NCBI RefSeq assembly: GCF_000765675.1
Contig: NZ_JRPA02000004.1
Span: forward strand, 62,001-126,000
Direction: 5' to 3'
DNA: 64,000 bases
Source: Helicobacter sp. MIT 05-5294
Lineage (GTDB): Bacteria > Campylobacterota > Campylobacteria > Campylobacterales > Helicobacteraceae
Within the stretch, counting starts at the first letter, position 1; every line of letters starts with the position of its first letter. Under the pieces are notes generated by a model. It did no database searches and was not told where the DNA came from. It was given only the letters and a program-made list of their open reading frames with translations. Of the stretch, positions 1 through 8,916 are shown piece by piece. The position numbers were made by a program, and so were the translations under genes.

Positions 1-301
1 AGTGCATTCTGATGTTCGCCTCATCATCACTCCCGGAACGCAACAAATCTACAAAGAGGCACATAAATTAGGCTATATTGATATTTTATTAGAAGCTGGT
101 GCGCTCATCTCCAACCCGACCTGTGGCGCGTGTCTTGGCGGATATATGGGGATTTTGGGAGACAAAGAAAGATGTGTTTCTACAACGAATCGTAATTTCG
201 TCGGTAGAATGGGGGCGCGAAATTCTGAAGTCTATCTTGCAAATTCCGCAGTCGCTGCAAAAAGTGCAATCATAGGAAAAATCGCCGACCCACGCAATTA
301 G
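1..301 (+). CDS. leuC: 3-isopropylmalate dehydratase large subunit, C-terminal part (5' truncated by window edge)
   Basis: This is the last 99-100 residues of an aconitase-family enzyme; the reading frame is open to the left edge, so the first GTG is not a real start. The [10 protein letters not shown] segment carries the CxxC pair that ligates the [4Fe-4S] cluster. The following [12 protein letters not shown] and the AANSAVAA-like tail are typical of LeuC, which isomerises 2- to 3-isopropylmalate in leucine synthesis. The FVGRMG form fits the shorter type-2 LeuC rather than homoaconitase, but a homoaconitase-like role cannot be excluded from this fragment. The partner leuD is not visible downstream; the next gene lies on the other strand. 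Confidence 0.9.
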   Translation, partial: VHSDVRLIITPGTQQIYKEAHKLGYIDILLEAGALISNPTCGACLGGYMGILGDKERCVSTTNRNFVGRMGARNSEVYLANSAVAAKSAIIGKIADPRN

Positions 302-307
302 AGGATT

Positions 308-342
308 CCAAACTACGCTATTTGCGTATTATTTGGAGTTTT
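308..342 (+). terminator. possible leuC terminator hairpin
   Basis: Just after the leuC stop, CCAAACTACGC and GCGTATTATTTGG form an imperfect stem (GCGTA and TTTGG pair, with a small bulge) around a TATTT loop. AGTTTTGG follows, a weak T-tract. No gene is supported between here and the convergent kinase gene at 495. Confidence 0.35.
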
Positions 343-494
343 GGGATTCCAACTACACATTATAAAAAGCGTGAAATCCCCAAGTGCGGAATCTAAAAAT
401 AATATCAGAATCCCAAACTTCAGCCCTTTCCCTACGATGATAAGGAAGCAACTCCTGCATTCTTTGGAATCTTGCACAAAACTCCCCAAGATTC

Positions 495-1802
495 CTACCA
501 ACTCAAAACAAACTCACTACCTTTGCCTTCTTCACTCATGCAAGTAATTTGAAGATTATAGATTTGGCAAATTTGCTTCACAAGCGCAAGTCCAATACCA
601 AAACCGCCTTGATTGGAATTGCTACGATAATAGCGTTTAAAAATCTTATCTAAATTTTCTTTTTTGATTCCACAACCATTATCTTGGATACTCAAGCTCT
701 TCGCTCCCAATCGCACTTGAATCTTCCCGCCCTCCGCAGTGTATTTTAACGCATTATCCAGCAGATTATCCACCACTCTTGCAATCCGACTATAATTCGC
801 TAAAAGATTGGTTTTTGTCTCATTTTCTGATTCTATTGCGACAAGAATCTCAATTTTTTTCTTTTTGAAAAATGGCTGAAAATAAGAAACGCGCTCCTTT
901 ACCAATCGTGGCATTTCAACTTTTTCAAGCTTTAGCTCTCTTGCTTCTTCAAAATTATAAAACAACAAATCTTGATAGATTTGCTCTAGCGTTTTTGCAG
1001 CAAACACAATGCGTTCAAACTTTTTGTATTGCGAAGCGGTCAATTCCTCAGGCTTAATTCTCTCAATACTCATTAAAATCGCGCTCAAAGGAGTATTAAT
1101 CTCGTGTGTAGAATCCTTAATAAACGCATTTAAGGCTTGAATCTTCGTCCGCAAAGGATTCAAAGAAAGTGATACCAAAAAATACGCAATCACACTAATC
1201 GCCGCTAAGACTAGCAAAAAACTCCCCAACATCAATCCCCAAAGCTTATGAATCTCTGCTTGGATTCCACTCGCACAAAGCACAAAATAAAAATTGCCTT
1301 GCGAATACCTAAAATCGTGGTGTCTATGTTGTGTGGATTTCATACTCTCATTTTCTTGCAATCTTTGATTCAAAAAAGCCCAAAAGATTCGCCCTCCTAT
1401 GCGTTGAGTGATTAGATACATCGTATCTCCAAGAATCACTCTATCATTTTGCCCAAAATTCAAAGAATCTTTTTGCGCATAAAAAACCCTTTCTATCTCC
1501 TCTTGATTCTCATCAAGTGCGCTAAAAACCACTTCCCCCTCGCGTGTGATAATCATAAAAGGAATCTGAATTTCCTCTGCAACTTCCGAAAGGAGATTTT
1601 GCATATCATCAGCTTGTGTTTGTAACTTTTCTTGCAGATGAATTGTCAGTGTGTGCATATTTTCGCGTAGTGTTACCGCTTTGGATTCTACAATCGCAAC
1701 CCTTTCTTGCCGATACCAACCCCAAAAAACAATGCCCAAAAACACGCAACTCGTGAGAATATACAAAGCCAAAATTTTTAACGCTGTTTGTCTTGCTTCC
1801 AT
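495..1802 (-). CDS. Sensor histidine kinase of a two-component system
   Basis: A 435-residue membrane kinase. A transmembrane helix at about 8-28 and another at about 187-213 bracket a periplasmic sensor region of roughly 155 residues that I do not recognise. The H-box follows (STHEINTPLS, phospho-acceptor near His233), then the N-box NLLDNALKYT, the G1 box DNGCGI and the G2 box GFGIGLAL, so all catalytic motifs are intact. It lies 6 nt behind its response regulator on the minus strand and is probably co-transcribed with it. It resembles the CrdS/ArsS-type OmpR-linked kinases of Helicobacter, but I cannot assign a signal. The His-rich stretch QHRHHDF in the sensor region might bind metal; that is inference. 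Confidence 0.9.
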   Translation of the reverse strand: MEARQTALKILALYILTSCVFLGIVFWGWYRQERVAIVESKAVTLRENMHTLTIHLQEKLQTQADDMQNLLSEVAEEIQIPFMIITREGEVVFSALDENQEEIERVFYAQKDSLNFGQNDRVILGDTMYLITQRIGGRIFWAFLNQRLQENESMKSTQHRHHDFRYSQGNFYFVLCASGIQAEIHKLWGLMLGSFLLVLAAISVIAYFLVSLSLNPLRTKIQALNAFIKDSTHEINTPLSAILMSIERIKPEELTASQYKKFERIVFAAKTLEQIYQDLLFYNFEEARELKLEKVEMPRLVKERVSYFQPFFKKKKIEILVAIESENETKTNLLANYSRIARVVDNLLDNALKYTAEGGKIQVRLGAKSLSIQDNGCGIKKENLDKIFKRYYRSNSNQGGFGIGLALVKQICQIYNLQITCMSEEGKGSEFVLSW

Positions 1803-1808
1803 ACTTTG

Positions 1809-2474
1809 CTACTTTGTTGGTTTGTAGCAATATCCCTCACCGCGCCTTGTGAGGATATTTTCTTTGCCAAGTATTTGACGCAGATTCTTAATATACACGC
1901 GCAAACTAAGCTCACTTGGCGTTTCATCGTAACCCCAAAGCTTTGAATAAATCCGCTCCAAACTTAAAAAATGCCCCTTATTTTGCAATAGCATTTTTAG
2001 CAATTCTCTCTGTTTTGCCGGAATCCCTACGATTTCTCCTTGATGATACAAAATCCCCTCCGCACAATCAAAGCAATATCCATTTCCAAGCTCAAAAACT
2101 TCTAATTTTTTCGCGCGTTTTAACTGCGCCTCCACCCGAAGCAACAATTCTGAAAGCTCAAAAGGTTTGCGCAAATAATCATCACAGCCGCTCTTAAAGC
2201 CAATTTCAAGGTCTTTAAGAGAATCCAAAGCGGTGATAAAAATCGCTGGTGTTTCCTTGCCACTTTCGCGCAGTGTGTGCAAGGATTCAAAGCCACTTTG
2301 TCCTGTAACCATCACATCAAACAATAAAATATCAAAATTTTCTTCATAAGCTTTGTGCGTCGCCTCCACGCCATCACTACAACACACAACCTCATATCCC
2401 TCTTCTTCTAGGCACTCGGCAATGATTTCTTGCAACACCATATCATCTTCAAGTAGCAAAATTCTCGCTTTCAT
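1809..2474 (-). CDS. OmpR-family response regulator
   Basis: A 221-residue DNA-binding regulator. The receiver domain has the acidic pair D10/D11, phospho-acceptor D53 in LLFDVMV, T81 and K103 (YLRKPFE). The C-terminal half is a winged-helix Trans_reg_C domain ending in RRGEGYCYKP. The start is supported by AAAGGAAAGAG just before the ATG and by a TATAAT box 21 nt upstream. It is the first gene of a two-gene operon with the kinase. It is like CrdR, RacR and DccR of this class in layout, but the sequence does not let me choose among them, so the regulon is unknown. Confidence 0.93.
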   Translation of the reverse strand: MKARILLLEDDMVLQEIIAECLEEEGYEVVCCSDGVEATHKAYEENFDILLFDVMVTGQSGFESLHTLRESGKETPAIFITALDSLKDLEIGFKSGCDDYLRKPFELSELLLRVEAQLKRAKKLEVFELGNGYCFDCAEGILYHQGEIVGIPAKQRELLKMLLQNKGHFLSLERIYSKLWGYDETPSELSLRVYIKNLRQILGKENILTRRGEGYCYKPTK

Positions 2475-2494
2475 CTCTTTCCTTTTATAGGTAG

Positions 2495-2500
2495 ATTATA
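2495..2500 (-). promoter_or_regulatory. -10 box of the two-component operon
   Basis: TATAAT on the minus strand, 21 nt before the response regulator ATG, leaving a short leader of about 14 nt with an AAAGGAAAGAG ribosome site. No -35 element is evident, as is usual for Helicobacter sigma-70 promoters. Confidence 0.6.
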
Positions 2501-2576
2501 CCACAAGCCAAGCTCTCTTTGCTTGTTTGCTAAGGTTAATTTTCTTGGAATTTCATCGGATTCAACCTTGTTGCGC

Positions 2577-2582
2577 TATAAT
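2577..2582 (+). promoter_or_regulatory. -10 box of the AAA ATPase gene
   Basis: A perfect TATAAT 27 nt before the ATG at 2610. It lies inside the longer open frame that begins at TTG 2523, which is why the ATG at 2610 is taken as the true start. Confidence 0.6.
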
Positions 2583-2609
2583 TTGATTCAAACTAAAGAG
2601 GCTAAAACT

Positions 2610-3695
2610 ATGGAATTAGAAAAAATATTAGAATCCTATCCTAAACATTTTGGCAAAATTCACCGCAATATTGCCTTGCATTTAGACAAAAAAACTTGCA
2701 TATATGGAGCAAGTGGAATCGGAAAAACCGAAGCTGTCCTAAGCTATTATGCAAAAACCGAATGGAATCCATACAAAAAAATGTATCTCAATCTTAGGGA
2801 TTCACACCTTTGCTCTTATAGAATCTTGGAATCTCTGCCTGAATTTTTGCAAGAAAACGACATTGATATTTTGATTTTAGATCATTTTAATCCCTCTGTT
2901 TTTCCTATTACCATTTTGGATTCCATTGCAAATACGCCACAAATTACGATAATTTCGCAATTTCCCTTTGCCTTAAATGCTTATACTTTATTTGAAATGC
3001 CTCCCATTATTTTCCAAGAATTTACAAAAATCCATAAAACCTCGCTTGATGAGAGCTTGAATCTCTATTTGAAGTTTGGCAATCTCCTTGAAGCAGAATC
3101 CTTAAACGAATATAAAAAAGGAGATTTTTTAAGAATCCTTGCGGGAGATTCTACGAATTTTTGGATTCTGCAAAACCTCATTTTGCATTTAGGACAAAAA
3201 GTCTCCCTCCACCAAATCTTTACCAAACTCAAAAAAGAGGGCAAACTCTCCAAAGATAGATTTTATGAGTATTGCAAGGCTTTGAATGAGAGCAAAATGC
3301 TTTTTTGGCTTACCAAATTTGAACACGAATCCGCGCCGAAAAAATTGTATTTTTGGGATTTCACACTCAAAAACACAATTTCATACCAAAGAAATTTCGG
3401 GCTATTGTTTGAAAATATGATTTTTTTAGAATTACTCTATCGTTTCCAAGAAGAAGTTTATTACACTGATAAACTAGATTTCTATCTGCCTAATCTCTCG
3501 CTTGGGATTCTTTGCGCCCCTTTTATCCAAAGCTCTATCTTGGAGGAACGCTTACACAAAATCACGAAGGAACGCGAGTTTTGCGATTCTTTTTTAATCC
3601 TCTCATTAAACCACAAAAAAACAGGTGAAAACTTAGGAATGCCTTATAAGATTCTACCTTTTGAAGAATTTGCTTTAATGGATTCTTTGGTTTAA
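2610..3695 (+). CDS. AAA-type ATPase with DUF4143-like C-terminus
   Basis: A 361-residue stand-alone ATPase. GASGIGKT (about residues 33-40) is the Walker A loop and DILILDHF a Walker B-like strand. Around residue 260 the segment LLFENMIFLELL followed by YYTDKLDF resembles the DUF4143 domain that follows AAA_14 domains in many poorly understood prokaryotic ATPases. The start ATG has AAAGAGG upstream and a TATAAT promoter just before it; an upstream in-frame TTG at 2523 precedes that promoter and is rejected. The gene stands alone between divergent and convergent neighbours. The function is unknown; it is predicted to be cytosolic. Confidence 0.75.
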   Translation: MELEKILESYPKHFGKIHRNIALHLDKKTCIYGASGIGKTEAVLSYYAKTEWNPYKKMYLNLRDSHLCSYRILESLPEFLQENDIDILILDHFNPSVFPITILDSIANTPQITIISQFPFALNAYTLFEMPPIIFQEFTKIHKTSLDESLNLYLKFGNLLEAESLNEYKKGDFLRILAGDSTNFWILQNLILHLGQKVSLHQIFTKLKKEGKLSKDRFYEYCKALNESKMLFWLTKFEHESAPKKLYFWDFTLKNTISYQRNFGLLFENMIFLELLYRFQEEVYYTDKLDFYLPNLSLGILCAPFIQSSILEERLHKITKEREFCDSFLILSLNHKKTGENLGMPYKILPFEEFALMDSLV

Positions 3696-3744
3696 ACGAA
3701 CTAAATTTATTGGATATTTTGATTTAAATTTGTGGGATAGTGAT

Positions 3745-3775
3745 TTGCTATCACAAGAGATTCTTGCAATAGCAA
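3745..3775. terminator. Hairpin between convergent genes
   Basis: TTGCTAT/ATAGCAA and, inside it, CAAGA/TCTTG with a GAT loop form a strong interrupted stem between the convergent ends of the ATPase gene and cheV. No T-run follows on either strand, so it may be a bidirectional terminator or a 3'-end stabiliser. Confidence 0.4.
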
Positions 3776-3784
3776 ACATAAGGG

Positions 3785-4744
3785 TTATTTCAACATAAAG
3801 CGTCTTAGGGCATCTTCTACTTCTACCGGATTAGATTTAGAGATAAATTCATCAGCATTTAAAGAACGCGCCATATCTTCGTTGCTACTCCCACTCATTG
3901 AAGAATTGACCACAACAGGAATCTTGGAAGTCAGCGGATTCGCTTTGATTTGCTTAATGACTTCAAATCCACTTGCTTCAGGCATTTCTAAGTCGGTAAT
4001 CACAATTCCAATATTCGCAACATCTGTCCCCTCGGCAAAAACATAATCTAGCAACTTTTGCCCATTCACAAAGGTTTTATGAGCAACACCAAGTTTTTTA
4101 AGAATATTTTGCATGGTTTTAATTACACTTGGAGAATCATCTGCAAGTAAAACTTCCTTGCTTGTGATGATTTGTTTGATTTTATTCATTTCGTCATTTT
4201 TTTCTGTTTCAATCCACGGGAACACATCAACAAGCATTTTTTCAATATCCACTACCTGCACCAAACGCCCATCAAAATAACGCGTTCTACTCACCAACTT
4301 GCTATTTAATCCCGAATTTCCAATCCCTGCACTTTGCTCAATTTCTGTCCATTTTTTATTTAAAATCCTATCCGCTTCATAGATTCTAACTCCAACCGTC
4401 CATTTAGAAAACTCGCATATCATAATCACTTCATCATCGCCCGGGTTACGCGTGATAGCATAAGGTTCAAGATTCTTTGTTTTATCACGAGAATCATAAT
4501 AAAACCACTTGCGCAAATCAATCAAAGGAATCGTAAGCTCACGAATCGTAATCAAGCCCTCTACAAGCGAGCTTCCCTCGTGAGAAACCACGGTGATTTC
4601 TCCACGATATTTGACAACTTCACGAATCTTAAACACATTGACCGCATACAAATCTTTATCTTTTTCAAGCCTAAAGCACAAAAGCTGCAATTCATTATTT
4701 CTGTGCAAATTGGTTATTTGATCAACATTGGACAAATTTGACAT
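3785..4744 (-). CDS. cheV: Chemotaxis coupling protein CheV
   Basis: A 319-residue fusion of an N-terminal CheW domain (about 15-170, with the VVEGLITIRE and PLIDLRKW type core) and a C-terminal receiver domain. The receiver has acidic D202/D203, phospho-acceptor D251 (ITDLEMP), a Ser/Thr position in VNSSMS and Lys in FISKSNP, so it should be phosphorylatable. CheV couples chemoreceptors to CheA and can act as a phosphate sink; Helicobacter usually has several paralogues. The start is the ATG at 4744 (MSNLSN) with AAGG upstream rather than the TTG two codons earlier. It is not in a chemotaxis operon here. Confidence 0.93.
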   Translation of the reverse strand: MSNLSNVDQITNLHRNNELQLLCFRLEKDKDLYAVNVFKIREVVKYRGEITVVSHEGSSLVEGLITIRELTIPLIDLRKWFYYDSRDKTKNLEPYAITRNPGDDEVIMICEFSKWTVGVRIYEADRILNKKWTEIEQSAGIGNSGLNSKLVSRTRYFDGRLVQVVDIEKMLVDVFPWIETEKNDEMNKIKQIITSKEVLLADDSPSVIKTMQNILKKLGVAHKTFVNGQKLLDYVFAEGTDVANIGIVITDLEMPEASGFEVIKQIKANPLTSKIPVVVNSSMSGSSNEDMARSLNADEFISKSNPVEVEDALRRFMLK

Positions 4745-4798
4745 TTCCAAACCTTAAATCTAAAATTTCTCTTATTATAACATAAAGCACATAAAGTT

Positions 4799-6502
4799 TT
4801 AAACACTTTTGTAATATTCTCTAAAGGATTCGCATTTTTCAAACAATTCTTCTTGCGTCCCATTTGCAATGATTCTGCCTTTTTGGAAAAAATAAATTTT
4901 TTGCGCTAGTGAAACCGTGGAGAATCTATGCGCAATAATAATTACGATTCTTCCGACAAGCAAGTCTTTCAAAGCCTCTCTGAACTCTTCTTCGGTTTTA
5001 TTATCTAGCGCACTTGTCGCTTCATCTAAAATCAAAATTTCTGGATTCTTATAAAGCGCACGGGCAATTGCGATTCTTTGACGCTGACCTCCGCTTAAAT
5101 TCGCGCCTGATTCCTCTAGCATTGTATGGATTCCATTGGGCAAAGATTCTACATATTCCAAAATCCTTGCTTTTTCCAAAGCAGCCCTTACCCTCTCTTC
5201 GTTCATTTCGCTCCCATAAGCGATATTTTGAGCGATGCTATCATTAAAAATAAAAATTCTCTGCGTTACAATCGCGATTTTAGAACGCAAACTTTTTTGC
5301 GTGAAATCCTGAATATTCTCATCATTAATGCAAACTTCCCCATGACTTGGATCATAAAGACGCAAAAGCAAATTCACTAACGAACTTTTCCCGCCACCAC
5401 TACTACCGACAAACGCGATACTCTCACCGCGCCGAATCTCTAAGTTGATATTATTCAAAGCCTGTTCTTCTTGATAAAACAAATCTACATTTTTGAAAGC
5501 AACTTTTTGGATTGTTTCTTTTAATTCTTTTGCGCCATCTACAATCTTGGCGCGTCTGTCTAGCATTTCAAAGATTCTATCACTTGCGGCAAAGGCTTGT
5601 TGCACCTTACTATAAAGACTATTAAGGGTTTTAAAGGGCGTATAAAGCATAAAAAGCGCGGTAGTAAAAGAAAAAAACGCACCTGCAGTAATCTCATCAC
5701 TAATCACCTTATGCCCACCAACTATCACAACAATCGCAATCGCAATCGCTCCTAAAGTCTCCATGAGAGGCGAGGTAAGCTCGGAAACCCTCACGGTTTT
5801 CATTGTGATTTTAAAAATCTCTTTGTTTTGGGCTGCAAACTCCCTACACTCCATTTTCTCACCCGCACTTGCTTTAATAATCTCCATATTATTAAAAATC
5901 TCTGCAAGTTTGGAGGACAAATCCGCGCTTTTTTCTTGCAATTTTTTAGAATTTTTCCGCATACTTTTTGCGATTCGTGAGATAGGATAAAGTGCCAAAG
6001 GCATCACAACAAGCCCATAAAATGCCAATTCTGGACTTTGGTAAATCACCACACCCACAAGTGCTAGAATCGTCAAAAACTCTTTAATGCCTGTAACGAT
6101 ATAATTAGAAACTGCATTTTGTATGACGCCAACATCGCCTAAAATACGAGAATACAACTCACCTTTGCGGTAGCGGTTGAAAAAATCCATTTCAAAAGTT
6201 AGAAACTTATCCAAAAGCGTTTCTTTGATTTGGCGCGTAATGTCTTGCCCCACAAAACTCATAAAATAGCTTTGGATATACGCACCCAAACCTTTGGCAA
6301 AATACGCTAAAGTAATCGCAAAAGGCAAAATATGGAGCAATTCCAAATCTTTTGCGATAAAAATATCGTCCAAAACAGGCTTGACGAGATAGGCACTCGC
6401 TCCACTCGCAGCCGCAACGAGAATCGTGCCAACAATGGAGTAAAAAAAGTATATTTTATGCTGTTTAATATAAGGAGATAGGCGTTTAAAAAATTGTTTC
6501 AA
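4799..6502 (-). CDS. msbA: MsbA-type ABC exporter
   Basis: A 567-residue fused ABC exporter half-transporter. The N-terminal ~300 residues hold about six membrane helices. The nucleotide-binding domain has Walker A GSSGGGKS (366-373), signature LSGGQRQR and Walker B ILILDEATSALD, followed by the His switch IIAHR. Length and layout match MsbA, the inner-membrane lipid A-core flippase, but other homodimeric multidrug or lipid exporters look similar. It starts with TTG at 6502, supported by AAAGGA about 6 nt upstream. The PBP1A gene lies 33 nt upstream on the same strand, so the two are probably co-transcribed and both serve the envelope. Confidence 0.8.
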   Translation of the reverse strand: MKQFFKRLSPYIKQHKIYFFYSIVGTILVAAASGASAYLVKPVLDDIFIAKDLELLHILPFAITLAYFAKGLGAYIQSYFMSFVGQDITRQIKETLLDKFLTFEMDFFNRYRKGELYSRILGDVGVIQNAVSNYIVTGIKEFLTILALVGVVIYQSPELAFYGLVVMPLALYPISRIAKSMRKNSKKLQEKSADLSSKLAEIFNNMEIIKASAGEKMECREFAAQNKEIFKITMKTVRVSELTSPLMETLGAIAIAIVVIVGGHKVISDEITAGAFFSFTTALFMLYTPFKTLNSLYSKVQQAFAASDRIFEMLDRRAKIVDGAKELKETIQKVAFKNVDLFYQEEQALNNINLEIRRGESIAFVGSSGGGKSSLVNLLLRLYDPSHGEVCINDENIQDFTQKSLRSKIAIVTQRIFIFNDSIAQNIAYGSEMNEERVRAALEKARILEYVESLPNGIHTMLEESGANLSGGQRQRIAIARALYKNPEILILDEATSALDNKTEEEFREALKDLLVGRIVIIIAHRFSTVSLAQKIYFFQKGRIIANGTQEELFEKCESFREYYKSV

Positions 6503-6535
6503 AGGATTCCTTTTGCTTTAATTTTTCTCTAAAAA

Positions 6536-8491
6536 CTAAAAAATAATCGTATCTTGATTGACTTTTGGCTGATATTTGATAGGCGATTCGTCGGTATAAT
6601 AAACCCTTTCACCATCTACTATGCGACTTTGCACACCTTTTGGAATCACAAACTTGCGCTCCAATCCGGGATCAATACTTAGGATTTTATCAAAAAAGTA
6701 AGCAAAGGCAGGTGCAGGAGCAACTCCTCCCGTCTCACTATATCCCATAGGCGTATTATCATCTTTGCCATACCAAACGATCGCTTCAATGCTGGGTGAG
6801 AATCCACAAAACCACGCATCTACATTATCATTCGTCGTGCCTGTTTTACCTGCTAATTCAATCCCCTCCACTTTAGCGCGTTTGCCCGTCCCTGCATTCA
6901 CAGCATTGCGCAAAATATCTACAATCAAAAAACTCTGCTTAGGCTTACTTAGCTCACGCTCTTCACCACTAAAATAGGCAATATCTCCTCTTGAATCCAC
7001 GATTCTATCCACTAACATTGGAGTGATGACTTTGCCATAATTAGAAAAAACCATAAAGTTTTTTGCCATTTCTAACGGAGAAGCTCCAAAACTCCCCAAA
7101 GAAATCGTTAAATCCTTTGGCACTCTTTCAAAACCATATCCCAAAATCTCATTATAGATTCTATCAAATCCCACTTCTTCGACAAGATTAATCGTGGCAA
7201 GATTGAGCGATTTTGTCAAAGCAGATTTAAGCGAAATAAAGCCACTTAAATTGCTCCCATAATTCTTAGGTTGCCATTTTTTGCGCACATTGCCTACTTT
7301 GTATTCATAAGTCCGCGCAATATCAGGAATCTGATAATTCTGCGCCAAGCCCGAATTAATCGCACTTAGATACAAAAAAGGCTTCACGCTACTTCCGATT
7401 TGCCTTTTGCTTTGTGTGGCACGAGAAAAACTGCTCTTTTCATAATCCACCCCCCCAACAAGTGCTAGAATCTTGCCTGTTTTGTTCTCTAGCACCACAA
7501 AAGCACCATTAAGCTTTTCTTTTAGAGATTCGTTATCTTTGTGCCGTGATAGGATTTGTTCATAGCCAAAATACAATGCCTCTTGTGCAATCTCTTGATA
7601 ATCCAAATCAATATTTAGATAAATCTTGTAACCCCCTGTTTTGAGGTCTTCCAAACTCGCCAATTGTCGCTGCACTTCATCAACAACATAAGGAGCGACA
7701 TTTTTCGTCAAAGTATCGTTATAGACTTTTGGCTTCTCACTTAACCCCGCTTCTAGCACTTCTTGAGAAATCCAACCTATTTCATACATTCTTTGCAAAA
7801 CATTATTGGCTCTTCCCAATGAAAAATCGTAATTTTTGGTGGGATCATAAAAACTTGGTGCGCGAGGCAAAGAAACCAACATCGCAATTTCTTTAAGCGT
7901 TAAATCCTCCATATCTTTGCGGAAATATCCAAGTGAGGCGGTTTTGATTCCATAGAATCCATGCCCAAAATAAGTATGGTTTAAATAAATTTCTAAGATT
8001 TTTTCCTTAGTTAGAATCGTCTCTAAACGCAATGCCAACAGAAATTCTTTGATTTTGCGCTCAATTGTTTTCTCACGCGTTAAAGCAAGATTCTTAATAA
8101 GCTGCTGTGTAATCGTGCTTCCACCCTCCGCATAACGCGCATTTTTAATATTTTTTAGCATTGCGCGTATGATGGCGTCAATATTCACGCCGGGGTGTTC
8201 AAAATACAAAGTATCTTCAATCGCCAAAAGAGCCTCTACAATGCGCGGTGGAATCTCTTCAAAAGACGCGTAGAATCTAAACTCTTCGTCAAAAAGATTC
8301 GCAACCAATCGTTCTTGTCTATCAAAAATCTGTGTCGCAATGCGTGGCTGATAATGAATGATTTTATCAGTATCATTACGAATTGCAGAATAAATTTGCA
8401 CAACAAAGATTCCAATCCCAATCGTAAGAACAATCCCAACAACAATAGAAATTCTAAAAAAAATCTTAATAAAACTTGTTATAAAACCCAT
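6536..8491 (-). CDS. pbp1A: Penicillin-binding protein 1A (bifunctional class A PBP)
   Basis: A 651-residue inner-membrane peptidoglycan synthase. One N-terminal helix (about 10-35) is followed by a GT51 glycosyltransferase domain with the catalytic Glu92 in AIEDTLYFEHPG and the GGSTITQQ motif. The transpeptidase domain has SSVK (Ser367 and Lys370), SLN and KTGTT. It polymerises and cross-links glycan strands on the periplasmic side. The ATG at 8491 is preferred over the TTG one codon earlier. A run of seven G (seven C at 7450-7456 on the plus strand) encodes part of LVGGV, a possible slippage site. The C-terminus is short, ending soon after the transpeptidase domain. Confidence 0.93.
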   Translation of the reverse strand: MGFITSFIKIFFRISIVVGIVLTIGIGIFVVQIYSAIRNDTDKIIHYQPRIATQIFDRQERLVANLFDEEFRFYASFEEIPPRIVEALLAIEDTLYFEHPGVNIDAIIRAMLKNIKNARYAEGGSTITQQLIKNLALTREKTIERKIKEFLLALRLETILTKEKILEIYLNHTYFGHGFYGIKTASLGYFRKDMEDLTLKEIAMLVSLPRAPSFYDPTKNYDFSLGRANNVLQRMYEIGWISQEVLEAGLSEKPKVYNDTLTKNVAPYVVDEVQRQLASLEDLKTGGYKIYLNIDLDYQEIAQEALYFGYEQILSRHKDNESLKEKLNGAFVVLENKTGKILALVGGVDYEKSSFSRATQSKRQIGSSVKPFLYLSAINSGLAQNYQIPDIARTYEYKVGNVRKKWQPKNYGSNLSGFISLKSALTKSLNLATINLVEEVGFDRIYNEILGYGFERVPKDLTISLGSFGASPLEMAKNFMVFSNYGKVITPMLVDRIVDSRGDIAYFSGEERELSKPKQSFLIVDILRNAVNAGTGKRAKVEGIELAGKTGTTNDNVDAWFCGFSPSIEAIVWYGKDDNTPMGYSETGGVAPAPAFAYFFDKILSIDPGLERKFVIPKGVQSRIVDGERVYYTDESPIKYQPKVNQDTIIF

Positions 8492-8494
8492 CAA

Positions 8495-8916
8495 TCACTC
8501 AAATCCAAATCAAATAATAAAGTTTTGGATTTTAGCATAGAAATTTTAAAGTTTAGCTTTTTGTTCCCTGCAATGACAAAAAACAAACCTGTCATTGCGA
8601 GGCACATTGCGTAGCAATTTGCTCATACTTGCACAAATTTGAAAAATTTTCGTGGCAATCTATAATGCAAAACATCAAAAGATTCTAAAATGGAATCCTT
8701 AAGGCGAGATTCTTCATTATGAATTGCCACGAAGTCAGACGACTTCTCGCAATAACGCAGTAGGTAACTTTCCATTGTCCAACATTATGAATTTGCAAGT
8801 GTGAGCAAACGCTACGCAGTGCAATAATAGAAAGAAAGTCTTGTGAGCAATGCGGAATCCGCACCGCAAGGGCGCGTTGCGTTAGCAACTGCCCATTGGA
8901 ATAAAATTATGGTAAA
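8495..8916. repeat. Gene-free stretch with degenerate REP-like palindromes
   Basis: No gene is supported in this 420-bp stretch. It holds several decayed copies of a CATTGCGAG...GCAATC-type element: CATTGCGAGG and GTAGCAAT near 8593-8618, CGTGGCAATC at 8651-8660, and a palindrome at 8723-8753. In that palindrome ATTGC/GCAAT flank a perfect GAAGTC-AGAC-GACTTC hairpin. Further GCAAT/ATTGC pieces occur at about 8808-8895. These look like intergenic mobile palindromes (REP-like) rather than a coding or RNA gene; open frames inside are short and repeat-derived. Confidence 0.6.

Noticed and set aside
313-501. Minus-strand 62-residue ORF after leuC
   Set aside because: No ribosome site or family resemblance; it overlaps the leuC hairpin and is best read as intergenic sequence.
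2523-2609. Upstream TTG extension of the AAA ATPase
   Set aside because: The extension contains the TATAAT promoter; the ATG at 2610 has the better ribosome site.
8685-8888. 67-residue ORF in the 8.5-8.9 kb gap
   Set aside because: It is made of the REP-like repeat pieces and has no credible start signal.
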